Source: Glandiceps talaboti (Eukaryota; Hemichordata; Enteropneusta; Spengelidae). Taken from it: a stretch of 45,000 nucleotides of DNA. The notes under the pieces are model-generated. The model had not been told where the DNA came from and searched no databases. It worked only from the letters and a program-made list of their open reading frames with translations. Shown piece after piece: positions 13,590-24,484 of the stretch. Every line of letters starts with the position of its first letter. Positions within the stretch are counted from its first letter, which is position 1. Made by a program: the position numbers and the translations under genes. Where the stretch lies: positions 5,257,634 to 5,302,633 of the forward strand of contig NC_135562.1 in assembly GCF_964340395.1 (NCBI RefSeq), given 5' to 3'.

Positions 13590-15990
13590 CTTTCTACAGT
13601 TCTTTAATACAAGTCAATTAGAGGATCACTGTGACAACGCCATAGCCGCACTGTTTCAGATTTCTTCTATATGATGACATCTATCTATTTGATATACAAA
13701 TTGTGTTTTTTTTTAACATTTTGATAAATTTAAACAGCCATTTTGTAACTGTGTGGAATTTTTAATACTCGTTCTTTAATATAGATATTTTAGTAAAAGA
13801 CATAAATTAATGTCGAAATCCCTCCTTGAAATTAGATATAGTAAAACTGATGTAGTCTTGTGTGAATTACAACATGACAAAGTATATATGTCTAGGAATG
13901 TCATATATTGTATCACCACTTTCCCATACTTGTCTTTTGTTACATTTTGATCACCTGAAAGGGCACAGCCTTTACACAGTTAAAAAGGTTAAGATGTAAT
14001 CATGACACTTTTTTCACATCAAGGTGACTTTATTCATTCCAACTATTTAAACGTGTTCAATCATATCCAACATTAGGTTAATGTTCTAAGCATTGACTCG
14101 AAATAATAAATTGATTTCCGATGTCTCTACATTTGCCAAGTTGTTGGTTGCTTGAATAATTTTTCACACTTAAATTTTTGAATTGATTCCATCGTGCATG
14201 TGCTTTACCCATTTCAAAAATGAAGAAACTCAATTTCATATCCTAAAAACTTGTTGAGATAAAATATACACAGTCCAATAAAGTTACAAATAGCTAATGT
14301 TTCAGAAGTAACCCTTCTATGAGCGAAAGCCTAACTGTAAGTGTAGGTAATCTATGATGTTATGATTAGCATACCATATTCCTGAGAGCACGTCATTGGC
14401 TGTGAAAAAATAGTTGTCTAGCAGAGCTCTAGAAAAAGGATCACCGAAAAAAAAAGGATTCTATCGGCTCACTTGACTCTACTGATAAAATAACATTAAT
14501 GTTAACTCAGAACTTATAATTGCACCATGGACCTTTACACAGTCATGTTCTGTTGTATAGAGATTCGATCTTTACCTGACTTTCCTTTAACATTCTCGCA
14601 AACCAGAGCTGCGTTTCTTCCGCTGCACTTCGAAATAACTATTCTTACAGCAAGTTTCGACGGTGCCGTAAAAGAGGCCGTGGTTTGCGACGATGGTCTT
14701 TTGACCTTGTTGCGAATACTCTGGACAAGTTGTTTGATATATAGGATAGGATTGACTTTGATTTAAACCTGACATTAGATGTTCATCCACGATAATACCT
14801 ATTTAACATCTTAAATTAATGTTTGACGTCACATAAATGCACACACATACCAGTTACATACTTTGTTATTCGGAGACATACAGCAACTCCTGTCGCTCTT
14901 CATTCTTTCATAAAAACTCATTACTCCTTACCATTACAGCTCACACTACACGATCTAGTATTCTCCTCATTAAACATGTTTTCTACATTATGTTTGAAAT
15001 GTGCCTCAAATGAACTAAATAAAATTACTGAATAACTTAGGCAAGGTTTTAAGGATGAGTTAAGGTCAATTGTCAATCTGTGAAATTGTATCGAGAAATA
15101 GTCGGATTTGTGTAAAACTATCATATCACTTCAAGTTGACTGAAATGTTGAGCGTGATTATTTATCAGTTGATTATCTGAGCTTTGCCTTGACAATGAAA
15201 ATCTACAGTAGATCATATAGTCATTGGGAAGGTAGTTCATTAACGAATTTCAAAATATGCCATTGGACCAATTTCATAACTGGACATGTGCTATGGATGT
15301 CATGGCGTTATCATATCACAGAGTAAGACTGTTAATGAGAATATACCCAAATTTTTGCCAAATTGTTTCCGATATCTTGTCCAAACCATCAGGGATGTAA
15401 TTACGTCCAATATGCCCATGTCGTGTGTCTAACGAGCAAATTTGGTATTATTTTCAATACTTTTCTGACTGTGTGAGCAGCAATATATTATGTTTAACAT
15501 GATACCAGATTCTAAAGCGTAAACTAAATTCCGACACGAACATGAGATATCACTATTCAAAATTTAATGATGACAGCCAAAAGGCATTCGTTGATTAAGT
15601 GAATAAAACTCTTTATCAGATTGTCATAGATTTATATCAGCGGAAATCAACGAAGGGTATTTCGTAAATCTTCTCTTTCAGTATTATATTGTTTTATCGT
15701 GATAACACACACCGCTTTGCACGTTTTTTTCTCGGTAGTATGGTGTTTATATTCAGGGCATTTCCTGATCGTTATAACACTCTGTTCATTAACAATGGGC
15801 ATATGGTTATTTGATTTTTTCCGAGGTTATCAAGATATATATGAATAATGTGTTCACTTTCAAATAGTCTATTGTATGTGTGCGTGTACGTGCTCACTGT
15901 AGTCTTATAGGAAACTGTTAGTAAGTCCTGCAATACGTCATTTACTAAGTTGATACGGCTGTTATTCACACAAAATTTACAATATTTTTT
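13590..15990. other. Unassigned AT-rich stretch
   Basis: No recognisable family. A locally GC-richer patch at 14580-14740 is open in frames on both strands (about 60-79 codons), with a minus-strand AG/GTAAAG donor-like site near 14574. It could be an exon, but nothing identifies it. Confidence 0.4.
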
Positions 15991-15996
15991 TTATTG

Positions 15997-16043
15997 TCAC
16001 ACCACCACCACCGTCATCATCATCATCATCATCGTCGTCGTCG

Positions 16044-16093
<50 letters not shown>

Positions 16094-16138
16094 GATATTG
16101 CCATCATCATCATCATCATCATCACCACCACCACCACC

Positions 16139-16200
<62 letters not shown>

Positions 16201-16203
16201 CGT
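15997..16203. repeat. Compound triplet array (CAC/CAT/CGT/CAA)n
   Basis: About 200 bp consist of successive homogeneous triplet blocks: CAC, CAT, CGT, CAT, a short interruption, CAT, CAC, CAA, then CGT. It is open in several frames as poly-His, poly-Gln, poly-Ile or poly-Met. It has no flanking coding sequence, so I treat it as a microsatellite. Confidence 0.93.
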
Positions 16204-16877
16204 CGTCATCGTCATGGTAATCAACATCAAGCGAAAAAAAACGTCTTCACACTATGATCACATTGTTAATCATTATAAGAAAACATTACAATAACAACGG
16301 AAATAATAATTCATACTCCTGAATCCACAGAACTAGATCAATCGTCATCAACGTTAAATACAATAATGTTGATAATTTTGGATAACAATATTGGTAATAA
16401 TTAAATCACATGCTTAACCTAACGTCACTCTAAACATTGTATCTATATCCATCCCACAAACACCACCATAGACATCAACTACGAATCTCCAATATCACGT
16501 AATTACAATTATAGCAGATATTATGAGACGATAGAGTGCTCAGAACATCATATGTAGCTAATCTCAAATACTATGGATGAAACCAGACAGGCCACGAATA
16601 GAATGTAGTATGTATATATAACCAATCTTATTCTCGGATATATTGATATCTAATTCGTAACTTATCTCTGGCTGTACACTACAAAAAAGATGTTTTATTA
16701 AAATTCAGTTTGTTAAATGATGGCCTTTGATAATGGTTGATTATATATGCGACTCAAAAAGAGTATTTCATCAGTAAGGTTGTAAGATGAGATATGACTT
16801 CGTAAACTCAATGTTATATACACTGTGGTGTAATAATATAGTAGTAATAAACTCACCTTAAACTACCGGATTTGGTG

Positions 16878-16966
16878 TCATTCAACAACGGCAACTGTCT
16901 TCTGAAACAATTTACCATATAGAAGAACACGAGAAAAAAGTACGTCAACCTTTGGTGATGATGGCT
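16878..16966 (-). CDS. Candidate terminal exon, unknown protein
   Basis: On the minus strand a strong pyrimidine tract and acceptor (ttgttttcaactgtag) precedes an open interval. Joined in phase 1 to the donor at 17797 it encodes PSSPKVDVLFSRVLLYGKLF and a short tail, then TGA. A second frame (entry phase 0) is open to a consensus donor at 16857 (AAG/GTGAGT) and encodes a hydrophobic segment followed by basic residues. Which frame is real is undecided. The plus strand is also open here, partly because the pyrimidine tract reads as Lys/Glu-rich. Confidence 0.3.
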
Positions 16967-17796
16967 CTACAGTTGAAAACAAAAGAAAACCAGTGCAAAC
17001 TATATAAAATGTTGACAGGAAGTGGAAATCCGGAGGTATATAGGCATTTACGATGCCTTTTGATTTCAAGAGCGGTGTTTCTCGGGTTACAGCCTAAATT
17101 AGATCTCATATACATATATATAATCATGATTTACCAGTGTAGCTGTATTCCAGAAATGAGTCGGGAGTCTCTTTTACAGAAAATTTGGTTGTTCATATTT
17201 CATATCCCGTGTTGGGTAGCTATATCAATCTGAAACCTTTCACTTATAGTAGATGTAATGATTTTGGGATATTTTAACGAAAATCAGTGCAACTGCGGCA
17301 ATTATTAAAATTGCACTATTTACGAAATATTTCATGAAAGATTTAACATAGTCACATTTACATCGTCAAAGTTGGCATTGCTTTATATGGCCACGACTAC
17401 AAGTTTAACCTACCTACGACTTCAGCTGCCCATTCAGCGCAAAGTAGACATCGCCTGACTGTCATCGACTAGAAATTCCATCTTATACTGCCATCACCAG
17501 AACTCCCGGATGTATATGCAAAACAGATGCCTTTACTGAAAAGATATGCAAAACAGATACATCTTCTTGACAGTGATATGCCTAGTGGTTTCAACAGGCA
17601 AGATACAAAATTGAGTTTGCGTTAGCTTTCAGTTGAAGGCACAGAAAGAATCGGTATATACCAATGAATAATTTTACAATGGATTTAGAAAAATGAGAGT
17701 AGCAAAACACATATAGGTCATCAGATTAAGAGGATTAGCACGTATCTACATTTCGCACACATTGAATGCGACGTATATAAGTTTTCAATTACTCAC

Positions 17797-17873
17797 TTGT
17801 CAACGATGCGTTACTTAAAATTGAATACAACATAGGCTTATCCTTTGGGATTATTCCAGTCTTCGGCATGTAA
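17797..17873 (-). CDS. Candidate internal exon, unknown protein
   Basis: The minus-strand acceptor (aactaacctgtag) and donor (GACAA/GTGAGT) bound a 77-bp interval that stays open in only one frame. That frame reads YMPKTGIIPKDKPMLYSILS and then NASLT. It enters in phase 2 and leaves in phase 1, which matches the exon at 16966. The peptide looks like protein, but I recognise no family. No upstream exon was assigned with confidence. Confidence 0.33.
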
Positions 17874-18640
17874 CTACAGGTTAGTTCAAACAGGGTTAAT
17901 GTAAGGGGTCACGTACAGCATACAGTGTGAATTATTCGAAGTTTGTGGACACACTTGTTCACATCTGCTGACAGATCTGATTGTCATGAGTACTCGTACT
18001 GTCTCGTTTACCCTTTAAGCTTACGTCATCTGCCCACGTCATGCACTGACTTCTATATATTTAAGTACATAAAGTCAAAATTATCCTTACAGTTGGGAAA
18101 TGAAAATTAGGCAAACTAAAAGCAGTAAAACTCGAAGTTCTTTATTTAGTACTCCGACACGAATCACAAGAAATGAAGTCTCTACTAAAATAACACATAA
18201 CAAAAAATAAAGTTACTTAAGATACACAAACATCACTACATAAAATGATTATCAATGCACTAACCTGAGTTCATTGACCTTAGAATGTTAACTGTGTTGC
18301 CTATAATTTATATTCAGTATTCATTAATGAAGGATTTCAAGCTGAAATCTGATTTCACTTTAATACCATTATAATGATAATATATACAGTTATAATTGAG
18401 AGAAGACTGTCAAACGCACGTTACTAATGATATATACGAAACACGCAATACATGGTCCCCTGGTGCCTTTTAGTATGCTAACTCTAAACTTTACGCATCA
18501 TGTGGTCTGTGTGATACAGATTTAAAGGAAGTTTACAAGGTTGTTCATGGTATTATTATTTATAATTGGATCATTATTACTACTGTTATCATAGATTCGT
18601 TTTATTAATATGGATTTCTTGTTAATAATAATGTCACCAG

Positions 18641-18671
18641 GAACAGCAGCAGCAGCGGCGGCAGCAGAACC

Positions 18672-18716
<45 letters not shown>

Positions 18717-18751
18717 GTCGTCGTCGTCGTCGTCGTTGTCGTTGTCGTCAT
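18641..18751. repeat. Compound triplet array (GCA/GCG/CCA/TCA/TCG)n
   Basis: Successive triplet blocks read as poly-Ala, poly-Pro and poly-Ser in one frame and poly-Asp in another. No coding context surrounds it, so it is treated as a microsatellite. Confidence 0.9.
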
Positions 18752-18759
18752 TTCTCAAT

Positions 18760-19930
18760 AATGAAATCAAATCCACCTTTTTAGAGCAAAACTCACAGCA
18801 GGAAGTTTGGAAAATAAAAAATAACACAAAACCGTAAAGCCAGGGTTTATAGTTTGCCCATTTTCATTAGAGGGATATACCATCAGAGAGATGTCTTTAG
18901 TATTGAAGGAAGTAATTGAAAAGCTACGTGTAACATTCATGATCAGCGATGGACGGTAGAATATGGCACAAACAAACGGAAATCAGTTCACGACGGACTA
19001 GCACAAAATCGCATGTGTCCGTTGATTGACATACATCTTGAGGGGCTCAGTTATACATTGAGTACACTTCTGATAATGTCATTTTCCTTCCTTGTAAACT
19101 AAATTCGTATCCAGAGAAAAGCTACTAACAACTCTAAATGCCGTGATATTATCAATCAAACTCGATTAAGAATGAGCACTCCTTCAACACTATATCCTTT
19201 AAGTATGTAAAAACGTTGGCGCATAAATACAATGCCTTATCAGGATTGATTCACGTTCCCGGAAAACTGCCAATATAATGCTTAAATATTTCGACAGTGG
19301 TCTATTCACTCTAGGAATGAATAGACAGTACGTCTCAAACAAAAAAGTTAAACATCAAAATTAGTGGACTCTAAGTCCCGTTCTGGTGTGATTTGAAAAA
19401 ACCTCCACACATATTTTGTACTCATAATAGGTTAACATGGAACAATGGTTCTGTTAGTTGTACGTTTTTTTCGGGTAGCCAATGACTAGCATCTCCTTTC
19501 ACTAGACATCAATCGGATTTCAAACTTATTACTGAAAATCCTAAAAACAAAGTGTTCCCCTTTTTCAAAAATAACATGTTCGGGTAATCACTATCATAAA
19601 GCTAGTCTTGACTATCGCACACGTCTGCAACATGTTTACTAATATATAAAATAGTCTCACTTGATCGATTGCTTACTGTACGACTTGAACTTGACTGATG
19701 ACATTGCATCAACGATGTCGAGCACAACACATGCCGGGTGAATGGTTAATGAGTGATTTAAACATGTAATTGTTTGTCTGCCGCCTGATTCCACCATTTG
19801 ATAAAAAAGTTCATAGCCATCATTATACCCATTGCCGTATGTGATTACGGGTTTCTATCAGAGTAATAAACATGACAGCTCTCACATGAGTAGATCTTGT
19901 TAATTGCAGCAAACACTGTGTATTCTAACG
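18760..19930. other. Unassigned AT-rich stretch
   Basis: No recognised feature. A 108-bp minus-strand interval at 19677-19784 is open between AG and GTAAGC sites, but its phase fits none of the neighbouring candidate exons, so it is not called. Confidence 0.4.
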
Positions 19931-19935
19931 TTTTT

Positions 19936-19936
<1 letters not shown>

Positions 19937-20014
<78 letters not shown>
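19937..20014. repeat. (GT)n microsatellite
   Basis: A pure GT dinucleotide run of about 78 bp. Confidence 0.97.
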
Positions 20015-20017
<3 letters not shown>

Positions 20018-20430
20018 GGGCTATTGATTAGGTATTGTTGTGTTACTAAAAACGAAAACGAAAAAATCAACTTGTTCTGTACCCTGGATAGTGATCCAAT
20101 ATGGTCGCAATTTACTGCTCTTAATGTTCTGAATGTGTTATATCATATTATATACATTACTGTCTATGTAGCCATACATGCTCTATAAAACAACACACTA
20201 GTTAGGAATCGACTAGTCAACACCAGTAATGGCAGCATCAGTCCTAAGCTTCAAAATAACACTTCTCAGTGTTAGTGATAGAATTATATGCTACATCAGT
20301 TGATACAATGCGGTGTTTTTTTTGATGTACTCGTGTAAATAGTAAACAAAGCCTGTGGCTTTTAAAGTAATTATGTAACATGGTTGACCTTTATATGACC
20401 TTTCCATAACACGATAATTTCGTTTCTTAC

Positions 20431-20615
20431 CTTGGTATGTAAACAAGAAGTCACATCAGTAGTTATCGGAATAGATGTGCAATTTGTTTTAGATGATAAT
20501 TTTAATGGGCGCTGTGACAAACGGAATGGTTTTATCGGCTTTTGAAAACATAGCCATCGGGCTCGCACATGGCATGGCATGGATATTTTGTTGAAATAGT
20601 CGAGCATCGTCCGTT
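20431..20615 (-). CDS. Candidate exon, unknown protein
   Basis: A minus-strand frame of 93 codons ends at a consensus donor (CCAAG/GTAAGA) at 20431. An acceptor-like site (atcaatgcag) at 20616 gives a 185-bp exon that enters in phase 1 and leaves in phase 0. The peptide is basic with several cysteines (for example SMPCHVRARWLCFQKP). A second frame over the same bases is also open for about 60 codons, which weakens the call. No family recognised. Confidence 0.22.
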
Positions 20616-20759
20616 CTGCATTGATAAATTTGGATGTGAATACAGTAGGCATATGAGGTGGAGGGATGGATTAACAAACAAACATGTGTTTTCTCAGCAA
20701 TTGAACGTCCCTGTGCCCAGTCATCTTATCCCCTTTCAAAAATTGTTTTCTTGAAAATG

Positions 20760-22440
20760 TGAATGTTTATCTTTTTGCTTGCCCATTAGTTTTATTTTTA
20801 GAATTCAAAGATTAATAACTCCTCTATGACTGTATATAATTATCCATCAATTCTTAAATCAACTTCGTACTACAACCGGAGGCGTTTGAAACCAGTTTAT
20901 CCTTTTGTGATCATCATTTTGAACGTCATCTACAAATCTGGCAGAGAAGTCGTTCACGTTCACACAGTTACCATTTTTTACCGTTGACTTTGGGTAATTT
21001 TTTCGGGACCACATTTAACACATCAATATACCTGTTGCTGGTTCCAAGATGCACTGCACATCTCTCCATACAATACCGTGTATTTTCTACGGGCTGAGGG
21101 GTTTGCACGTGCTACTACTCAGGAGAATGGTTGTCACCTGACCGTCGTACCCTGGGTTCACCCGTAAAATCCCTCTCTGGTGTTTAGTCTTTGTTCTATG
21201 AAATCAAAGAGGTCAACATGTTTTTCCATCATCTCCTGATAAAACTGTTATTTCAAATGTAGCAAAGACAAACAAGACTAAATGTAACAACATAAAAGCC
21301 GTCCTCTAGCGCAGTGTATGTTGGAACCAGAAAATCGACTATTCAAGTATTCTTATAACACAGTCAGGCTGTCATACGAAGATGCTTGTGTGATGTCTAT
21401 TGTTACCTCATTACCTTTTACACAATGGATTTTGTTATTGCCTTTATATGATTTAATTTCTTATCATTTTAAATTTGACAAAAAGTACCCGTATGTGACA
21501 TAAATACTACTGATATTTAAAAGTAAATTAAATCGAAATCTGAGTACAAAATTTAATTTTAGAGACATCCAGATGGGCCTCTGACTGTCGGAATCATTTT
21601 GTGCGATTTTTTCGAACTTTATGTTTCGCACGACAACTATCTGGACGACGATGCTGCTGCTAAGGCAGCCATTTGATGAAATAAACCATCTATGCATCAA
21701 GTAAAAGTGCGCCACCATGTGACAAATCTGTATACGAAATAAATGATAAAATCTGACATTTTCTTTCCTCTAGTAGAATTGTGAAATATTGGCGCGACAA
21801 CATTGTGAAAATTGTACTTGATAGGGTCACACACACACATGCTGTATAAAATGTATATGTTATACATATATTTATTTTGAGAACAAATATGTAATATGTA
21901 AGAAGACGAAAACACAATGCAAAGCAATTTAATATGGTTAGCGTTCTATATTAGAGGAAATGTATACCTACCTTTTAGTAGTTAATAATGTATATTGCAA
22001 ATATATATATTCTACATTCCTCCACATTTTATTCAATATACCAGTATATGTTATAAAGTTTGCTCGGGCTGGTTTGGTTATCCTCTTTCCATAATATAAG
22101 TTGCAATTGTGTTAAACAAAATATAATTTTTTCGAGAAATATAGCACAAAGAAGTGGGAGCATTTGAACACTTAGGGGTATGCAGGGGTGTGCCGTCAAG
22201 TTCAATACATCTACCCTTTACTAAGGAATGCATTTTCGGGATGTCCATGATTAAGGCATGCGCATACATGCATAAACACTAGTTAGCCAAGAGTGATGAT
22301 TTTGGCCCATTGGTGGCGCTATATATATTATATTCTCAAGTCCACTAGCTTTTTTGAAATTTGTGCTTAGTAATATAATTGAAAATCTAACTATATTTGA
22401 TTTCCATTCATATTCAAATACAAAACAGTAATACCGACCA
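20760..22440. other. Unassigned stretch
   Basis: I see no gene, RNA or clear repeat. Open frames are short and fall on both strands. Confidence 0.4.
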
Positions 22441-22462
22441 CGTCAACAGTGGTTCGTTAAAA

Positions 22463-22735
22463 ACCAACGGCCTCTACGACTGTGACTCCACGAATATCAT
22501 GTACTCCATCACCTGCTAGAAACGCACTTTGGCTCTATCCATTGAGCAAACTGGTCATTCCCGTAGGAAATGCGTAAACAACCATGACATAGATATTGAA
22601 AACGATAAACCGATTGGTGAACACTTCAATCGTACAGGGCCACCAATCTATAACTTTACAGTGGCAGTTGTAAAAGATAAAGCGGAAAAATCAATTGCAC
22701 TAAAAACAAAAATAATCACCACCTTTAGAATTATA
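22463..22735 (+). pseudogene. Decayed GIY-YIG endonuclease domain of a Penelope-like retroelement
   Basis: One frame reads YDCDSTNIMYSITC, an in-frame TAG at 22517-22519, then a block with EQTGHSRRK and a later KPIGEHFNRTG followed by YNFTVAVV. This order matches the C-terminal GIY-YIG domain of Penelope-like elements: C-x-x-x-N-I-x-Y-x-I-x-C, a degenerate YIGETGRSLR-like segment, then 'D-K-P-V-G-E-H-F-N-x-x-G-H'. The YIG strand is eroded and the stop breaks the domain. The reverse transcriptase part is not visible upstream. A CTA/ACT array truncates the 3' side. Confidence 0.6.
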
Positions 22736-22752
22736 TATGTACTCCTTTTTTG

Positions 22753-22818
<66 letters not shown>

Positions 22819-22819
22819 C
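22753..22819. repeat. (ACT)n microsatellite
   Basis: About 22 tandem ACT triplets directly follow the Penelope-like remnant. Confidence 0.96.
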
Positions 22820-23034
22820 TTTGCATGCCTACTTAACACATTTACCAGATAAAATGTTCCCACTGCTAACCTTTTTTTACAACAGTTGTTGGATAAATAA
22901 CATATCGTATTGGTTCAACACAATCTTTGCAACACATGTCATGACAAGATGTAATCCATACAGTAATGTCGTTATTACAGCGAGTAAACGTTAGATCTCA
23001 CATAGTATGTCATTTACAGTAAGAACACGTTTTT

Positions 23035-23113
23035 ACCTCCCGTATGGGTACGGGAGGTATTAAAATACAAATGTGTGTCTGTGTGTCTGTGTGTCTGTGT
23101 GTCTGTGTGTCTC

Positions 23114-23174
<61 letters not shown>

Positions 23175-24181
23175 GTCACCATTTTCTAAAATTCGACTGG
23201 TTCAATTGTAATGAAATTTGGAATGTATAATGTTTAGGGTAATAGCTAGACCTGATTAGGTTTTCAGCCAGATCGGTTAATGTTTAATTATAGTAATTTG
23301 CATATTAATGAAGCAATATCTTAAGACAGCATACTTCAATTTCAATACAATTCAGTACATACATTAACCATAACAAATTGTGTATGTCCTATAAAGTTAG
23401 TTGATGTACCTTACATTGTTAATGAATAATTTTCATAATTAATTATTTTTGGTAATTAGGCTATATCTTAAGAATGCATACTTCATATTCAACATATTTT
23501 AGTACATACGTTAACCATAAGAAAACACATATGTCCTATAAAGTTAGTTGATGTACCTTACAGTGTTAATGAATAATGTTCATAATTAATGATTTTCGGT
23601 AATTAGGCTATATCATAAGAATACATACTTCAATTTCAATATAATTCAGTACACAATCGCACATGTTCTGTAAAGCTTGTTGATGTACCTTTCAGTGTTA
23701 ATGAATAATTTGCATAATTAATGATTTTCGGTAATTAGGCTATATCTTAAGCCTGCATGCTTCAATTTCAATACAAATTAGTACATATTGTTAACCACAA
23801 CAAAGCAGGTACGTCCTATAAAATTTGGTGCTATAGCGTACAGTTTTAATGAAAAATTTGCATAATTAATGATTTTAGGTAACTACGTTGTATCATAAAA
23901 ATGCAAGCTTCAAATTTCGTATAATATGATACATATATCAACCATAATAATACGCACCTGTCCTATGAAGTTTGATGCTACAACTTTTACCTTTTAATGA
24001 GTATTTTGAATGATGAATGATATTCAGTAATTAAGCAGTATCATGCACTCTTCAAATTCCGTATAATTTTGGCACATACATTAACTTAAGAAAGTACGCT
24101 TGTCCAAAAACAAAGTCTGTTACCATAGTTTTTTTATTGTAATGAGTTATTTGCATAATTAGTGATTCTCTTACGGGAGGC
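23035..24181. repeat. Repeat unit with palindromic head, (GTCT)n and a 147-bp tandem array
   Basis: The unit opens with a perfect palindrome, ACCTCCCGTA and TACGGGAGGT around a 4-bp loop (23035-23058). GTGTGTCT/GTCT repeats follow to about 23174, then a lead-in. From about 23316 to 24175 come six diverged tandem copies of a roughly 147-bp unit. Repeat starts, marked by 'atatcttaag' or 'tatcataa', fall at about 23316, 23463, 23610, 23742, 23890 and 24038. Each unit also carries 'taatgaataat' and 'cataattaatgatt'. The block closes with TTACGGGAGG at 24171-24180, echoing the head. Confidence 0.8.
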
Positions 24182-24319
24182 ATTCAGTTTAAATTTGGTT
24201 CAAAGATGTATTTGCCACAGAGTATAAGCCAACTAAATCTTTAACAGTATCTTGATGACATTGTGTGTCATAATTACCAACAAATTACACCAAATCATTT
24301 TATCATTATTCTGTACAAT

Positions 24320-24484
24320 ACAATTACCAACAGAGGTTCAACTAGTCTTGCTGCTAGACCCCTCGGGCTTTTCTGCTCACTGTCAAGGCGACCGAAGGTC
24401 GCTAGTCAGGGCGACAGCCCAGGCAATACACCCTACCCCCATACCAGGATATACAGTTTGTATACTTTGTTATTATTATTATTA
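24320..24484 (+). mobile_element. Probable SINE/LINE 3' fragment ending in (ATT)n
   Basis: A GC-richer segment with a perfect small hairpin (GCGACC-gaa-GGTCGC at 24388-24402) ends in an ATT array at 24472-24486, which looks like a retroposon tail. Its end touches the stop codon of the NXPE-like exon on the opposite strand. No second copy was found in the window, so the family is unknown. Confidence 0.4.

Noticed and set aside
15950-16294. Poly-His/poly-Gln/poly-Ile open frames
   Set aside because: They are translations of a triplet microsatellite without coding flanks or splice context.
16952-17233. Plus-strand frame rich in Lys/Glu
   Set aside because: Its attractive composition is mostly the complement of a minus-strand pyrimidine tract, and its own splice sites are weak.
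19694-19725. CTGATGA as a second hammerhead core
   Set aside because: No stem II and no GAAA follow at the right distance.
23316-24175. CRISPR-like array
   Set aside because: The units are long, diverged tandem repeats without unique spacers in eukaryotic DNA.
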